Positions 37,320-45,311 of a DNA stretch of 64,000 nt are shown here, one piece after another (positions within the stretch are counted from its first letter, which is position 1; the number at the start of each line of letters is the position of its first letter). The notes under the pieces are model-generated. The model had not been told where the DNA came from. It saw nothing but the letters and a program-made list of their open reading frames with translations, and made no database searches. The translations under genes were made by a program, and so were the position numbers. The DNA lies in NCBI RefSeq assembly GCF_002777975.1, contig NZ_NGVS01000004.1, forward strand, positions 236,376 through 300,375. The letters are read 5' to 3'. This DNA is from Shewanella carassii (GTDB lineage: Bacteria > Pseudomonadota > Gammaproteobacteria > Enterobacterales > Shewanellaceae).

Positions 37320-39167
37320 ATGGATCAAACTCCGCAGTCGCAACTTAAACTGTTGCTCGCCAAAGGCAAAGAGCAAGGTTACCTAACCTATGCAGAAGTG
37401 AATGACCACTTGCCTGCAGATATGGTCGATTCCGACCAGATCGAAGATATTATCCAGATGATAAATGACATGGGTATCCGTGTGTTTGAAGAAGCACCTG
37501 ATGCCGATGACATTATGATGTCGGAAGACAGCACGGATGAAGATGCCGCCGAAGAAGCTGCTGCAGCCCTCGCCTCTGTAGAGAGCGAATTGGGCCGTAC
37601 CACAGACCCTGTACGCATGTACATGCGCGAAATGGGCACAGTGGAACTGCTAACCCGCGAAGGCGAAATTCAGATCGCCAAGCGTATCGAAGAAGGCATC
37701 AACACGGTACAGAGCTCAGTCGCCGAGTACCCACAGGCGATCGCCATGATCCTCGAACAGTTCGATCAGTTCGAGGCCGAAGAGATCCGCCTGTCCGACA
37801 TTATCTCTGGATTTGTCAATCCCGACGAAGATGATGTGGCCCCAAGTGCCACCCATATCGGCTCAGAGTTATCAGATGATGATCTGGATGACGAAGATGA
37901 TATGGATGACGACGATGAAGATGAAGATGGCGATTCCGACGATGAAGGCTCCAAAGGCCCGGATCCGGAAGAAGCCCGTGAGCGTTTCGGCCAACTGCGT
38001 GCCGTCTATGAAAACTCACTGAAACTCATCGAACTCAAGGGACGCGATCACCCCGAGTCAGTCGCGGCTCTGTTCCACATCGGCGAAATTTTCAAAGAAT
38101 TCCGTCTGGTGCCCAAGCAGTTTGACCGTCTGGTCAAGAGCATGCGCAGCATGATGGACAAAGTGCGGGTTCAGGAACGCCTGATCCTCAAGCTTTGTGT
38201 TGAACAGGCCAAAATGCCGAAGAAGAACTTTGTTAAGCTCTTCACCGGCAACGAAACCGATATCAGCTGGTTCAACGCCGAGATGAACTCCGGCAAGCCA
38301 TACGCCGAAGGCCTGAAAATGGTCGAGGAAGATGTGCTGCGCTGCCGCGCCAAGCTGGAAGCCATCGAAGCCGAAACCGGTCTGTCTATCGCCTCAATCA
38401 AAGACATCAACCGCCGCATGAGCATAGGTGAAGCCAAGGCTCGCCGTGCCAAGAAGGAAATGGTTGAAGCCAACTTGCGTCTGGTTATTTCTATCGCCAA
38501 GAAATACACCAACCGTGGCCTGCAGTTCCTAGATCTGATTCAGGAAGGCAACATAGGTCTGATGAAGGCAGTAGACAAGTTTGAATACCGTCGTGGCTAT
38601 AAGTTCTCTACCTATGCTACCTGGTGGATCCGTCAGGCCATTACCCGCTCCATCGCGGACCAGGCTCGTACCATACGTATCCCGGTACACATGATAGAGA
38701 CCATCAACAAGCTCAACCGTATCTCGCGGCAGATGCTGCAGGAAATGGGGCGCGAGCCTTCTCCGGAAGAGCTGGCCGAGCGGATGATGATGCCGGAAGA
38801 CAAGATCCGCAAAGTGCTGAAAATCGCCAAAGAGCCTATCTCCATGGAGACCCCTATCGGGGACGACGAAGATTCGCATCTGGGGGATTTCATCGAGGAT
38901 ACTACCCTCGAGTTACCACTGGACAGCGCCACCAGCGAAAGCCTCAAGAGTGCCACTCATGAAGTGCTGGCAGGCCTGACAGCCCGTGAAGCCAAGGTCC
39001 TCAGAATGCGTTTTGGTATCGACATGAACACTGACCACACCCTAGAGGAAGTGGGCAAGCAGTTCGACGTTACCCGTGAACGTATTCGTCAGATTGAGGC
39101 CAAGGCACTGCGTAAGCTGCGTCACCCGAGCCGCTCGGAAATCCTCAAGTCCTTCCTGGACGAGTAA
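37320..39167 (+). CDS. rpoD: RNA polymerase primary sigma factor RpoD (sigma-70)
   Basis: 615 residues from the ATG at 37320 (E. coli 613); an upstream extension to 37257 is not conserved. Region 1.1 is at the N terminus, then region 1.2 ([20 protein letters not shown]). A non-conserved insert with a very acidic stretch of Asp and Glu follows (about residues 188-215). Regions 2.1-2.4 contain [17 protein letters not shown], and region 4.2 has [20 protein letters not shown]. Last gene of the operon, ending at a strong terminator. Confidence 0.98.
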   Translation: MDQTPQSQLKLLLAKGKEQGYLTYAEVNDHLPADMVDSDQIEDIIQMINDMGIRVFEEAPDADDIMMSEDSTDEDAAEEAAAALASVESELGRTTDPVRMYMREMGTVELLTREGEIQIAKRIEEGINTVQSSVAEYPQAIAMILEQFDQFEAEEIRLSDIISGFVNPDEDDVAPSATHIGSELSDDDLDDEDDMDDDDEDEDGDSDDEGSKGPDPEEARERFGQLRAVYENSLKLIELKGRDHPESVAALFHIGEIFKEFRLVPKQFDRLVKSMRSMMDKVRVQERLILKLCVEQAKMPKKNFVKLFTGNETDISWFNAEMNSGKPYAEGLKMVEEDVLRCRAKLEAIEAETGLSIASIKDINRRMSIGEAKARRAKKEMVEANLRLVISIAKKYTNRGLQFLDLIQEGNIGLMKAVDKFEYRRGYKFSTYATWWIRQAITRSIADQARTIRIPVHMIETINKLNRISRQMLQEMGREPSPEELAERMMMPEDKIRKVLKIAKEPISMETPIGDDEDSHLGDFIEDTTLELPLDSATSESLKSATHEVLAGLTAREAKVLRMRFGIDMNTDHTLEEVGKQFDVTRERIRQIEAKALRKLRHPSRSEILKSFLDE

Positions 39168-39181
39168 ACAAGATTTTGTAC

Positions 39182-39208
39182 AAAAACCCCGCAGTGCGGG
39201 GTTTTTTA
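39182..39208 (+). terminator. Intrinsic terminator of rpoD
   Basis: An 11-bp stem AAAAACCCCGC / GCGGGGTTTTT with an AGT loop and a T-run. Confidence 0.93.
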
Positions 39209-39282
39209 TTGCCGTTATGCCTCGAGGATGATTAACAGATAACCACTTGAAAGCAATGGTATCAATAATGAGCAAAACACGG

Positions 39283-39311
39283 GTGACAAGCGCAATTAAA
39301 CTTCGTATACT
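39283..39311 (+). promoter_or_regulatory. Promoter of the tRNA-Ile2 gene
   Basis: -35 GTGACA (39283-39288), a 17-base spacer and -10 TATACT (39306-39311). The following CTGTCCCGC is GC-rich, like discriminators of stable-RNA promoters under stringent control. The mature tRNA starts 36 bases downstream of the -10. Confidence 0.72.
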
Positions 39312-39347
39312 CTGTCCCGCTTCTGGTGATGACGATTGCCTTAAGCC

Positions 39348-39424
39348 GGCCCCTTAGCTCAGTTGGTTAGAGCACACGACTCATAATCGTTAGGTCCACA
39401 GTTCAAGTCTGTGAGGGGCCACCA
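39348..39424 (+). tRNA. ileX: tRNA-Ile2 (anticodon CAU, read as AUA after lysidine modification)
   Basis: 77 bases including an encoded CCA. The acceptor stem GGCCCCT pairs with AGGGGCC; the D arm AGCTCAGTTGGTTAGAGC and T arm with GTTCAAGTC are normal. Anticodon CAT is at 39382-39384 in the loop of CGACTCATAATCG. The acceptor and anticodon arms match E. coli tRNA-Ile2 rather than elongator or initiator Met tRNA, so C34 should be converted to lysidine by TilS. A terminator follows directly. Confidence 0.93.
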
Positions 39425-39432
39425 TATTCAAG

Positions 39433-39468
39433 AAGGCCCGTAGAGAAATCTACGGGCCTTTGTTCTTT
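39433..39468 (+). terminator. Intrinsic terminator of the tRNA gene
   Basis: A 12-bp perfect stem AAGGCCCGTAGA / TCTACGGGCCTT with a GAAA tetraloop, followed by TGTTCTTT. Confidence 0.93.
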
Positions 39469-39561
39469 CAGCTCCTGTCCATCTTCGGTCTTTGGGCTCT
39501 TCCGGTAGTAGTCCCTCCGAAAAAATAACATCGCTAATAGCCCTCTGAGTTCTACAGCCTC

Positions 39562-41067
39562 TCAATCTATATGCCAGCAGTTTCGGCCGGCTCGTTTGCT
39601 GCGGTATAGTGCGGCATCGGCCTGAGCGAACAAGAGTTCAAGTTCACCCGGTCCAATGGCTGCGCCGATACTCAATGTCGCTTGGTGCAACTGCTCGCGC
39701 CATTTTACCTCTTGAGTTTTGTCATTGAGTTTCTGCAATTGTTTGCACAATAACCCTCTGTTGTTTAACGGCAAGAGCGCGGCAAACTCATCGCCGCCAA
39801 TGCGATAAACCTGCTCCAGTCCCAACTCAGTCACCAGTAACTCGGCAACCCGCCGCAGTACTATATCGCCGACCTGATGGCCAAAGGTGTCATTAATCTG
39901 TTTGAATCTATCTACATCTACCAGTATCAGAGCAAAATCTTGTTCAAAAGTAACCAAACGCAACAGATCTTCATCAAAAGCACGCCGATTGGCGATGCCA
40001 GTCAAGGGATCCATCCGTAAATTCAACCTATGGCTAAGATATTGTTGCTTTAGACTATTCAAGCTCTCGTTAACAAACCAATGCTCATGGTTGTTCAACT
40101 CTTGATATTTGGGAGTCATGCCACAAAAGCGCCTTAACTCCTGTTCAACCAGAGCCAACTCCTGACGAAAAAGCCGAATAAGTGAATAGATCCCCAATAG
40201 GGTCACTAAGGTGATGGCCGCAACAGGTAACAGCAACAAGATAAATTGTTCTTGTAATGCCCGACGAAATCTTTGTGGCGGAATATAGATCCCCAGTTCC
40301 CAATCAGCATAGGAAAGAGGCTTCAAAAACATGGCCCCTTTCAGTAACCCGCTAAAGGCAACATTCTCTTGATTGGGAGCTGCGATTTCAGTATTGAGAT
40401 AATCTTGATTGACAGCCAAAATCAACGCCCCGCTATCTTGGTGACGCAAGAAGAGTGACACATCCATCTCATCATAGACACGTGCCAATACCCGGTTCAG
40501 ATTACTCATTGGCATATCTACCAACAGCAGCCCCAGTATTTGTCCATTTTCATCCAAGATCACTTGCGCCAAGGTCAAAACCAATTGCTGACTACTGTAC
40601 TCCTTATAAGGACCAACCCACTGAGGTTGTTGGCTGTGACTTTCCAGTACCCGATACCAAGGACGCAAGCTGGCATCAAACTCCTCTGAAGACCTCCAGG
40701 CCGGGTAACTATCTATTCTTTGAGTTTGTACGTTATAAAAGTAGACATAATGCTGGCTTTCACTTTGGATTTGGTGCGCAATAACCCAAGCGGGCGAATA
40801 AGCCGACTCTCCTCTGGCTATCGCCTTGCGGTCCAGCAAACCTGCTAGCGCCGAGAGCTGGCGCTCACTGGTCAACATAAGCTCATACAGGTAGCTGCTT
40901 TCCAGAGTAGTAAGTAATTGCTGATACCCCTGCATTCGCATCTGAACATAATTTCTGTAGTGAACTGTGACATATACCAGGCTCAGCAATAAGGTAAATA
41001 TCCCCAACCATAAAAAGAGCTTGGTCAACAGGTAAAGGTGCGTTGAGGTTTGTTTGGCAGTAGGCAT
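39562..41067 (-). CDS. Membrane-bound diguanylate cyclase with periplasmic sensor domain
   Basis: 501 residues. Transmembrane helices near 14-34 and 274-298 flank a periplasmic domain with a dCACHE-like pattern (WVGPYKEYSSQQLVLTLAQV, LGLLLVDMPM). The cytoplasmic GGDEF domain starts at DPLTGIANRRAF and has an intact active site RIGGDEF (424-428), so it should make cyclic di-GMP. No RxxD inhibitory site is seen just before GGDEF. The ligand is unknown. It has its own leader downstream of dinB on the same strand. Confidence 0.88.
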   Translation of the reverse strand: MPTAKQTSTHLYLLTKLFLWLGIFTLLLSLVYVTVHYRNYVQMRMQGYQQLLTTLESSYLYELMLTSERQLSALAGLLDRKAIARGESAYSPAWVIAHQIQSESQHYVYFYNVQTQRIDSYPAWRSSEEFDASLRPWYRVLESHSQQPQWVGPYKEYSSQQLVLTLAQVILDENGQILGLLLVDMPMSNLNRVLARVYDEMDVSLFLRHQDSGALILAVNQDYLNTEIAAPNQENVAFSGLLKGAMFLKPLSYADWELGIYIPPQRFRRALQEQFILLLLPVAAITLVTLLGIYSLIRLFRQELALVEQELRRFCGMTPKYQELNNHEHWFVNESLNSLKQQYLSHRLNLRMDPLTGIANRRAFDEDLLRLVTFEQDFALILVDVDRFKQINDTFGHQVGDIVLRRVAELLVTELGLEQVYRIGGDEFAALLPLNNRGLLCKQLQKLNDKTQEVKWREQLHQATLSIGAAIGPGELELLFAQADAALYRSKRAGRNCWHID

Positions 41068-41283
41068 GATAAAACAACACGTTTTTCAGACATCTTAGAC
41101 AAGAAAAACTTATCGATGATTGATTAAAATCATACTTATCATTTTGAAAACAACAAACAATCGAGATCCGTCTCACCTTATAATTAATCCTTTTAAATCA
41201 TAACCTTATAGATACAACTTGATACAGGTTTTTGCCGACCCACTATTGACAATAGAGCTTTTACAGAAAGTGAATATTCGATG

Positions 41284-42360
41284 CTAAAAAGCCAGATCCA
41301 ACTGCTGCAGAGTTTCCTCTGCCGGTGAGTGGCTGTCATCCTGGCTGACCAGCCCGGCAGCCACCCCCAGCAGACGGATGCCACGGCCGTTGGCTCTTTG
41401 CAATGCCTGGGTCAGCAAGTCATCCAGCAGGCGCACAGATAACTCACTCGAGCGGGTTTCTATGGTGGTCTGTTTAAAGTCACTGAACTTGAGTTTGACC
41501 ACCAGCTTATGAATTTGCCTGTCTTTGGCTCCGCGCTCCAGACGGCGGGCCAGCTCCTGCACCAACTGTGGCATTACCTGGCGACACTGAGCCAGGGTAT
41601 GAATATCCTCTGCCAGCGTGGTTTCTACCCCAACAGACTTGCGCTCTCGGTTGATGGTCAGTTCACGCTCGTCTATCCCCTGAGCCCTTTCATAAAGTAA
41701 GCTACCAAACTTTCCAAACCGCTGTTGCAACGTAGCCAGCGGCACCTTTTGCACATCCGCGCAGGTATGCAGCCCCATATCGGCCAGCTTCTGGGCGGTG
41801 ACCTTACCGACGCCGGGGATCTTGATAAGCGGCAGGGTTTTAACGAACTCAGGCAGCGCCTGTGGTGTTATCACATACTGACCGTTGGGCTTGTTGAGAT
41901 CCGATGCCACCTTGGCGAGAAACTTCACCGGGGCGATACCCGCCGAGGCCGTCAGGCCGGTTTCCGCCAAGATATCGGCGCGAATAGCCTCGGCAATGAG
42001 GGTGGCCGAGCCTTGGTATAATGAGCTATCGGATACATCCAGGTAGGCTTCATCCAGCGACAGAGGTTCAATCAGTGAGGTATAACGGGCGAAGATGGCC
42101 CGGATCTCTGCCGAGACCTCCTTATACACAGACATGCGTCCGGGGATCAGCAACAGCTCCGGGCAAAGTTTTAACGCATAGGCCGAGGCCATGGCAGAGC
42201 GAACGCCAAATTTACGCGCCTCATAATTGCAGGTGCTTATCACCCCGCGTCTGTCACTGCTGCCGCCTACGGCCAGAGGTCGGCCACGATATTCTGGAAA
42301 ATCACGCATCTCCACCGCGGCATAATAGCAGTCCATGTCGATATGTATGATCTTTCTCAA
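41284..42360 (-). CDS. dinB: DNA polymerase IV (DinB), SOS-induced translesion polymerase
   Basis: 358 residues if translated from the TTG at 42360, which follows GGAAAG by five bases and gives a start RKIIHIDMD matching E. coli DinB (351 residues, MRKIIHVDMD). ATG at 42402 would add 14 residues, and an earlier in-frame ATG would run through the LexA box. Y-family catalytic residues are in [12 protein letters not shown] and [11 protein letters not shown]; the thumb HhH is at [12 protein letters not shown]. It performs error-prone bypass synthesis. The LexA box at 42413-42428 is the operator. Confidence 0.93.
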   Translation of the reverse strand: MRKIIHIDMDCYYAAVEMRDFPEYRGRPLAVGGSSDRRGVISTCNYEARKFGVRSAMASAYALKLCPELLLIPGRMSVYKEVSAEIRAIFARYTSLIEPLSLDEAYLDVSDSSLYQGSATLIAEAIRADILAETGLTASAGIAPVKFLAKVASDLNKPNGQYVITPQALPEFVKTLPLIKIPGVGKVTAQKLADMGLHTCADVQKVPLATLQQRFGKFGSLLYERAQGIDERELTINRERKSVGVETTLAEDIHTLAQCRQVMPQLVQELARRLERGAKDRQIHKLVVKLKFSDFKQTTIETRSSELSVRLLDDLLTQALQRANGRGIRLLGVAAGLVSQDDSHSPAEETLQQLDLAF

Positions 42361-42412
42361 GCTTGCTTTCCGGATCTCAAAGGGCTCGGTCGAGCCGGAC
42401 ATAAACAGAGTA

Positions 42413-42428
42413 CTGTATGAAAACACAG
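42413..42428 (-). promoter_or_regulatory. LexA (SOS) box of dinB
   Basis: CTGTATGAAAACACAG on the plus strand is an exact CTGT-N8-ACAG match to the gammaproteobacterial LexA operator, 52 bases upstream of the TTG start. It shows that dinB belongs to the SOS regulon in this organism. Confidence 0.88.
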
Positions 42429-42611
42429 TTAACAAGCCAGGGTAACGAAAAAGCAGATCAATCGAGATCAGAAAAGGAGAGCAGGAGCTCTACTTAATGG
42501 ATTTAAAGCTCGTCTTAATCGATGCAGAACTGGGCTATGTTACGCCCCAGAGCCGTGGCCAACTGTTGGAATGCCAGCATCTGTTATGACAGTTCTTCTC
42601 TTCGCTGACGC

Positions 42612-42710
42612 TCAGGGATTCATCACGGCGGCCACTATAGACAACAACGCCAGGGCACCGGCGATAACCAATACAAGTTGCAAACTGAGGGAATGCCTTA
42701 CCTGCTCCAT
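42612..42710 (-). CDS. Possible 32-residue single-pass membrane peptide
   Basis: A short frame ATG-GAG-CAG... of 33 codons, preceded by TAGGA six bases upstream. The peptide begins MEQVRHSLSLQ and is followed by one hydrophobic helix (LVLVIAGALALLSIVAAV) and a short tail MNP, the layout of small inner-membrane proteins. It stands in a 500-base interval between bfr and dinB that otherwise has no gene. I know no family; conservation in other Shewanella would decide whether it is real. Confidence 0.45.
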   Translation of the reverse strand: MEQVRHSLSLQLVLVIAGALALLSIVAAVMNP

Positions 42711-42823
42711 TGCGAGTCCTATTTGTTATATTTTTATTTAAGGAACCCAGCAATGCATCAGAATTTATTAATTAACCTGAGTGTTAAATGATAGGGAACA
42801 AATAGTTTTTAGCTAATGCCATA

Positions 42824-42857
42824 CACCACAGGAGCCGCAATAGCGGCTCCTGTAGTG
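42824..42857 (-). terminator. Strong hairpin downstream of the bacterioferritin operon
   Basis: An 11-bp perfect stem ACAGGAGCCGC / GCGGCTCCTGT with a four-base loop, about 20 bases after the stop at 42873. It lacks a T-run, so it is either a weak terminator or a 3'-end protecting structure. Confidence 0.55.
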
Positions 42858-42872
42858 ACGGCTTTGATAACG

Positions 42873-43340
42873 TTACATCTTAGACTGGATGTAATTCTGA
42901 AGCCCAACCTTGCCAATAAGGCCCAGCTGTTTCTCCAGCCAATACATGTGATCGTCTTCGGTTTCTTCCAGCAATAGCTCCAACAACTCCCGGCTCTGAT
43001 AGTCTTTGAGTTGCTCACACAAGGTGATAGCTTCTCTCAAGTTGGCGGCAACCTTGTATTCATATTGCAAGTCGTTGTGCAGCATCTCCTGCACATTCTT
43101 GCCTATGGTGAGGGCGTCGCGACTGGCAACATCCGGAGTGCCTTCCAGAAACAGGATCCGTGCAATCAACTTGGCGGCATGCTCTCTTTCATCGTCCGAC
43201 TCATGCTTGATCCGCTCATAGAGCTGATTCAGCCCCCAGTCTTCATACATATGGGCATGCACGAAGTACTGATCCATTGCCGACAGTTCCCCGGTCAGCA
43301 GCTTGTTGAGCACATCTATGACTTGCTGATGGCCTTTCAT
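42873..43340 (-). CDS. bfr1: Bacterioferritin subunit, ferroxidase type without the heme methionine
   Basis: 155 residues from the ATG at 43340 (AAGGAG seven bases upstream). All ferroxidase ligands of E. coli Bfr are present: Glu18, Glu51, His54, Glu94, and ExxH as Glu128/His131 (one residue inserted). The heme ligand Met52 is replaced by Arg (DDEREHAAKL). It should oxidise and store iron, probably in mixed 24-mers with the neighbouring subunit, which has the opposite specialisation. The upstream gene ends 10 bases before. Confidence 0.92.
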   Translation of the reverse strand: MKGHQQVIDVLNKLLTGELSAMDQYFVHAHMYEDWGLNQLYERIKHESDDEREHAAKLIARILFLEGTPDVASRDALTIGKNVQEMLHNDLQYEYKVAANLREAITLCEQLKDYQSRELLELLLEETEDDHMYWLEKQLGLIGKVGLQNYIQSKM

Positions 43341-43350
43341 ACCTGTCTCC

Positions 43351-43824
43351 TTATTCTTTCTCAATCTGTGACTGCAGATAGTTAGCCAGTCCGGTCAGGC
43401 TTATCAGCTCAAACTGAGCTTCCAGCCAATCCAGGTGTTCCTCTTCATCTTCCAGCAGATCCTCGAGGATATCGCGACTGACATAATCACGCTCAGTCTC
43501 ACACAGGGCAATGGCATCTCGCAGCACAGTCAGTTGCTCTTCCAGCATCTGTTTGTCACAGGCCAGCATCTCTTCGCTGTGTTCACCTATGCGTAACTTG
43601 TCCAACTGTTGCAAGTTGGGTAGGCCTTCGAGAAACAACACCCGCTCGATAAGCTTATCGGCGTGTTTCATATCCTGAATCGATTTCTTGTAGGCTTTGT
43701 GGTTGAGTCCTTCCAGGCCCCAGTTCTTGAACATGCGGGCATGAAGGAAGTACTGATTGATGGCTGTCAGCTCACAGGTCAACACCTTGTTGAGCTGGGA
43801 TACCACTTTGGGATGGCCTTTCAT
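43351..43824 (-). CDS. bfr2: Bacterioferritin subunit, heme-binding type with altered ferroxidase site
   Basis: 157 residues, E. coli Bfr length. Met52 in QDMKHADKLIER is the bridging heme ligand. The di-iron site is incomplete: Glu18, His54, Glu127 and His130 are kept, but position 51 is Asp and position 94 is Leu. It therefore probably supplies heme for electron transfer while Bfr1 supplies ferroxidase activity, as in the two-subunit bacterioferritins of other proteobacteria. First gene of the bfr operon, behind a Fur box. Confidence 0.92.
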   Translation of the reverse strand: MKGHPKVVSQLNKVLTCELTAINQYFLHARMFKNWGLEGLNHKAYKKSIQDMKHADKLIERVLFLEGLPNLQQLDKLRIGEHSEEMLACDKQMLEEQLTVLRDAIALCETERDYVSRDILEDLLEDEEEHLDWLEAQFELISLTGLANYLQSQIEKE

Positions 43825-43931
43825 TATCTCGTCCTTTAGCTTTGATTAAACTTGATCCAAGTCAATGTTTTCAGCCTAGCCCAAAGCGGGACGCATTACA
43901 AATTAACCTTTAATTTCACAAACTTACAAAA

Positions 43932-43949
43932 GATAACCATTATCATTTT
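43932..43949 (-). promoter_or_regulatory. Fur box-like site upstream of the bacterioferritin operon
   Basis: On the minus strand AAAATGATAATGGTTATC matches 15 of 18 positions of the Fur consensus (GATAATGATAATCATTATC without its first base). It is about 108 bases upstream of bfr2, in the only promoter region of the operon. Storage genes are often raised when iron is plentiful, so the sign of control cannot be told from sequence. Confidence 0.6.
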
Positions 43950-43985
43950 AACTAAGGTTAGCAAGCTACTTTTAAGCACAAGTGA

Positions 43986-44966
43986 TTAAAAAAGCTCGAT
44001 ATCATCTTCTATCTGTGGCCCCTGGAGCTTGCCCTCCTCCAGCAGTTGCCCATAAAACGCCACTTGGTTACGACCATTGCCTTTGACAAAATACAGGGCA
44101 TTGTCGGCCTGATTGAGCAAGGTTCCGGGCTCAACCCGGGGATCGATTCCCACAATGCCCATAGAAATGCGGATCCCGCCTAAACGCTCCAGCTGCAATT
44201 GAGCCAAACTCTGGGTGAACTCCTGACACAACTCCATAAGCGCCCTGCGGCTTCGCGGCGCCGGCAAGATAACAAACTCATCACCGCCAAAACGGAACAT
44301 GAGATCCTGAGCACTGAACACCTGCTTCATCAGCGCCGAAACCTGCAACAGGACTTCATCGCCATAGAGGTGGCCGAAGGTATCGTTGATTTTCTTGAAG
44401 TAGTCTATATCGAAAATGCAAATCCACAGCTTGAGCTCCTCTTCGGCGTCCATACTCGCCTGTTCCTGCTTGAGTTCACAGGCAATTTCCACCGAGCTGT
44501 ATAACTGTGGCAAAAAGGCTTTGCGGTTCAATAGATTGGTAAGGCTGTCGGTTTCACTCTCCACCACTATGTGGAAATAGTTCTCATAGACTTTGGCAAA
44601 ACCTCTGAGCAAAACCCTGTCTTTATCAGTCAATAAAGGCGCGCTGACCAAGAGCACCTTGGTGAGTTTATCGTTGATGATGATGGGAACGGCCAACTCC
44701 TGGTGCAGACCGTTGGAGAAACAGCTCTCTCTTTGCTGTTCGATACAGAGTTTGACCGACACCGCCAAGCTGGCGCCGTTGACATTGCGCTGGCCATCCA
44801 GGCCCCCCTTACGCTTGGTCAGCTTATCCACATCCAGGATACTCACCTCATCTATGCTGAGCATTTGCGATATTGTGGACACCAGGCTCTCGGCCAGCGA
44901 ATCCAACTGCCGCTGCTCGGTCAACTGTACCACTGAATCGAGAATAGCTTCCGGCTCTCTGCTCAT
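43986..44966 (-). CDS. Soluble diguanylate cyclase with N-terminal GAF-like domain
   Basis: 326 residues from the ATG at 44966 (AGGAG eight bases upstream; another ATG two codons earlier is too close to that site). No membrane segment. The N-terminal part (about 1-150: LVSTISQMLSIDEVSILD, ELAVPIIINDKLTKVLLVSA) looks like a GAF domain, and the C-terminal GGDEF domain is intact (FDIDYFKKINDTFGH, RFGGDEFVIL). It should make cyclic di-GMP in response to an unknown cytoplasmic signal. Second GGDEF protein within 5 kb. Confidence 0.85.
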   Translation of the reverse strand: MSREPEAILDSVVQLTEQRQLDSLAESLVSTISQMLSIDEVSILDVDKLTKRKGGLDGQRNVNGASLAVSVKLCIEQQRESCFSNGLHQELAVPIIINDKLTKVLLVSAPLLTDKDRVLLRGFAKVYENYFHIVVESETDSLTNLLNRKAFLPQLYSSVEIACELKQEQASMDAEEELKLWICIFDIDYFKKINDTFGHLYGDEVLLQVSALMKQVFSAQDLMFRFGGDEFVILPAPRSRRALMELCQEFTQSLAQLQLERLGGIRISMGIVGIDPRVEPGTLLNQADNALYFVKGNGRNQVAFYGQLLEEGKLQGPQIEDDIELF

Positions 44967-45041
44967 CGGCATATCTCCTCTACAGAGTGCTTGTTCATGC
45001 CACAGAGTGTAGTACAGCAGGAATTAACGGGCGGAGCGGGC

Positions 45042-45071
45042 GAAAATAAGGCCTCCGAAGAGGCCCTTTTT
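45042..45071 (-). terminator. Terminator of the nqr-apbE-nqrM operon
   Basis: GGCCTC / GAGGCC stem with a four-base loop at 45050-45065, followed on the minus strand by TTATTTTCG, directly after the nqrM stop. Confidence 0.75.
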
Positions 45072-45295
45072 CAAATGATTCTATCTTTGGTTAAACGCTC
45101 ACGCCGAGCTTCTTCAGCCGCTTCACGGGCCTTGCGTTTATCGCAGGGCTCATCACAGTCGCAGGCCTTTTCTATACCCAAGACCCCGAGGCCACCACAG
45201 CTGCCCTGTACCGCCTTGCGCTTGATTAAATAGCCCACAGACATCAGCAGGAAAAACGCCAGCAGAATCACAAAGGCCGCAATAAAAGTACTCAT
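45071..45295 (-). CDS. nqrM: Na+-NQR maturation factor NqrM
   Basis: 74 residues from the ATG at 45295. One N-terminal transmembrane helix (TFIAAFVILLAFFLLMSVGY) is followed by a cysteine set (Cys in GSCGG, then ACDCDEPC) and a charged tail. This is the NqrM (DUF539) family, needed to deliver iron to the cysteine centre between NqrD and NqrE. It lies 16 bases behind apbE as the last gene of the operon, its usual place. Confidence 0.92.
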   Translation of the reverse strand: MSTFIAAFVILLAFFLLMSVGYLIKRKAVQGSCGGLGVLGIEKACDCDEPCDKRKAREAAEEARRERLTKDRII

Positions 45296-45311
45296 AAAGA
45301 CTCCAATTACT

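Noticed and set aside
41125..41155. Fur-like half-site upstream of the membrane diguanylate cyclase
   Set aside because: Only one half matches the Fur pattern (TGATAA); the second half does not, and AT-rich sequence gives such matches by chance.
42497..42589. 30-codon plus-strand frame upstream of dinB (begins MDLKLVLID)
   Set aside because: The AGGAG is too far (about 11 bases) and the peptide has no feature beyond chance; overlaps nothing but is weaker than the minus-strand membrane peptide next to it.
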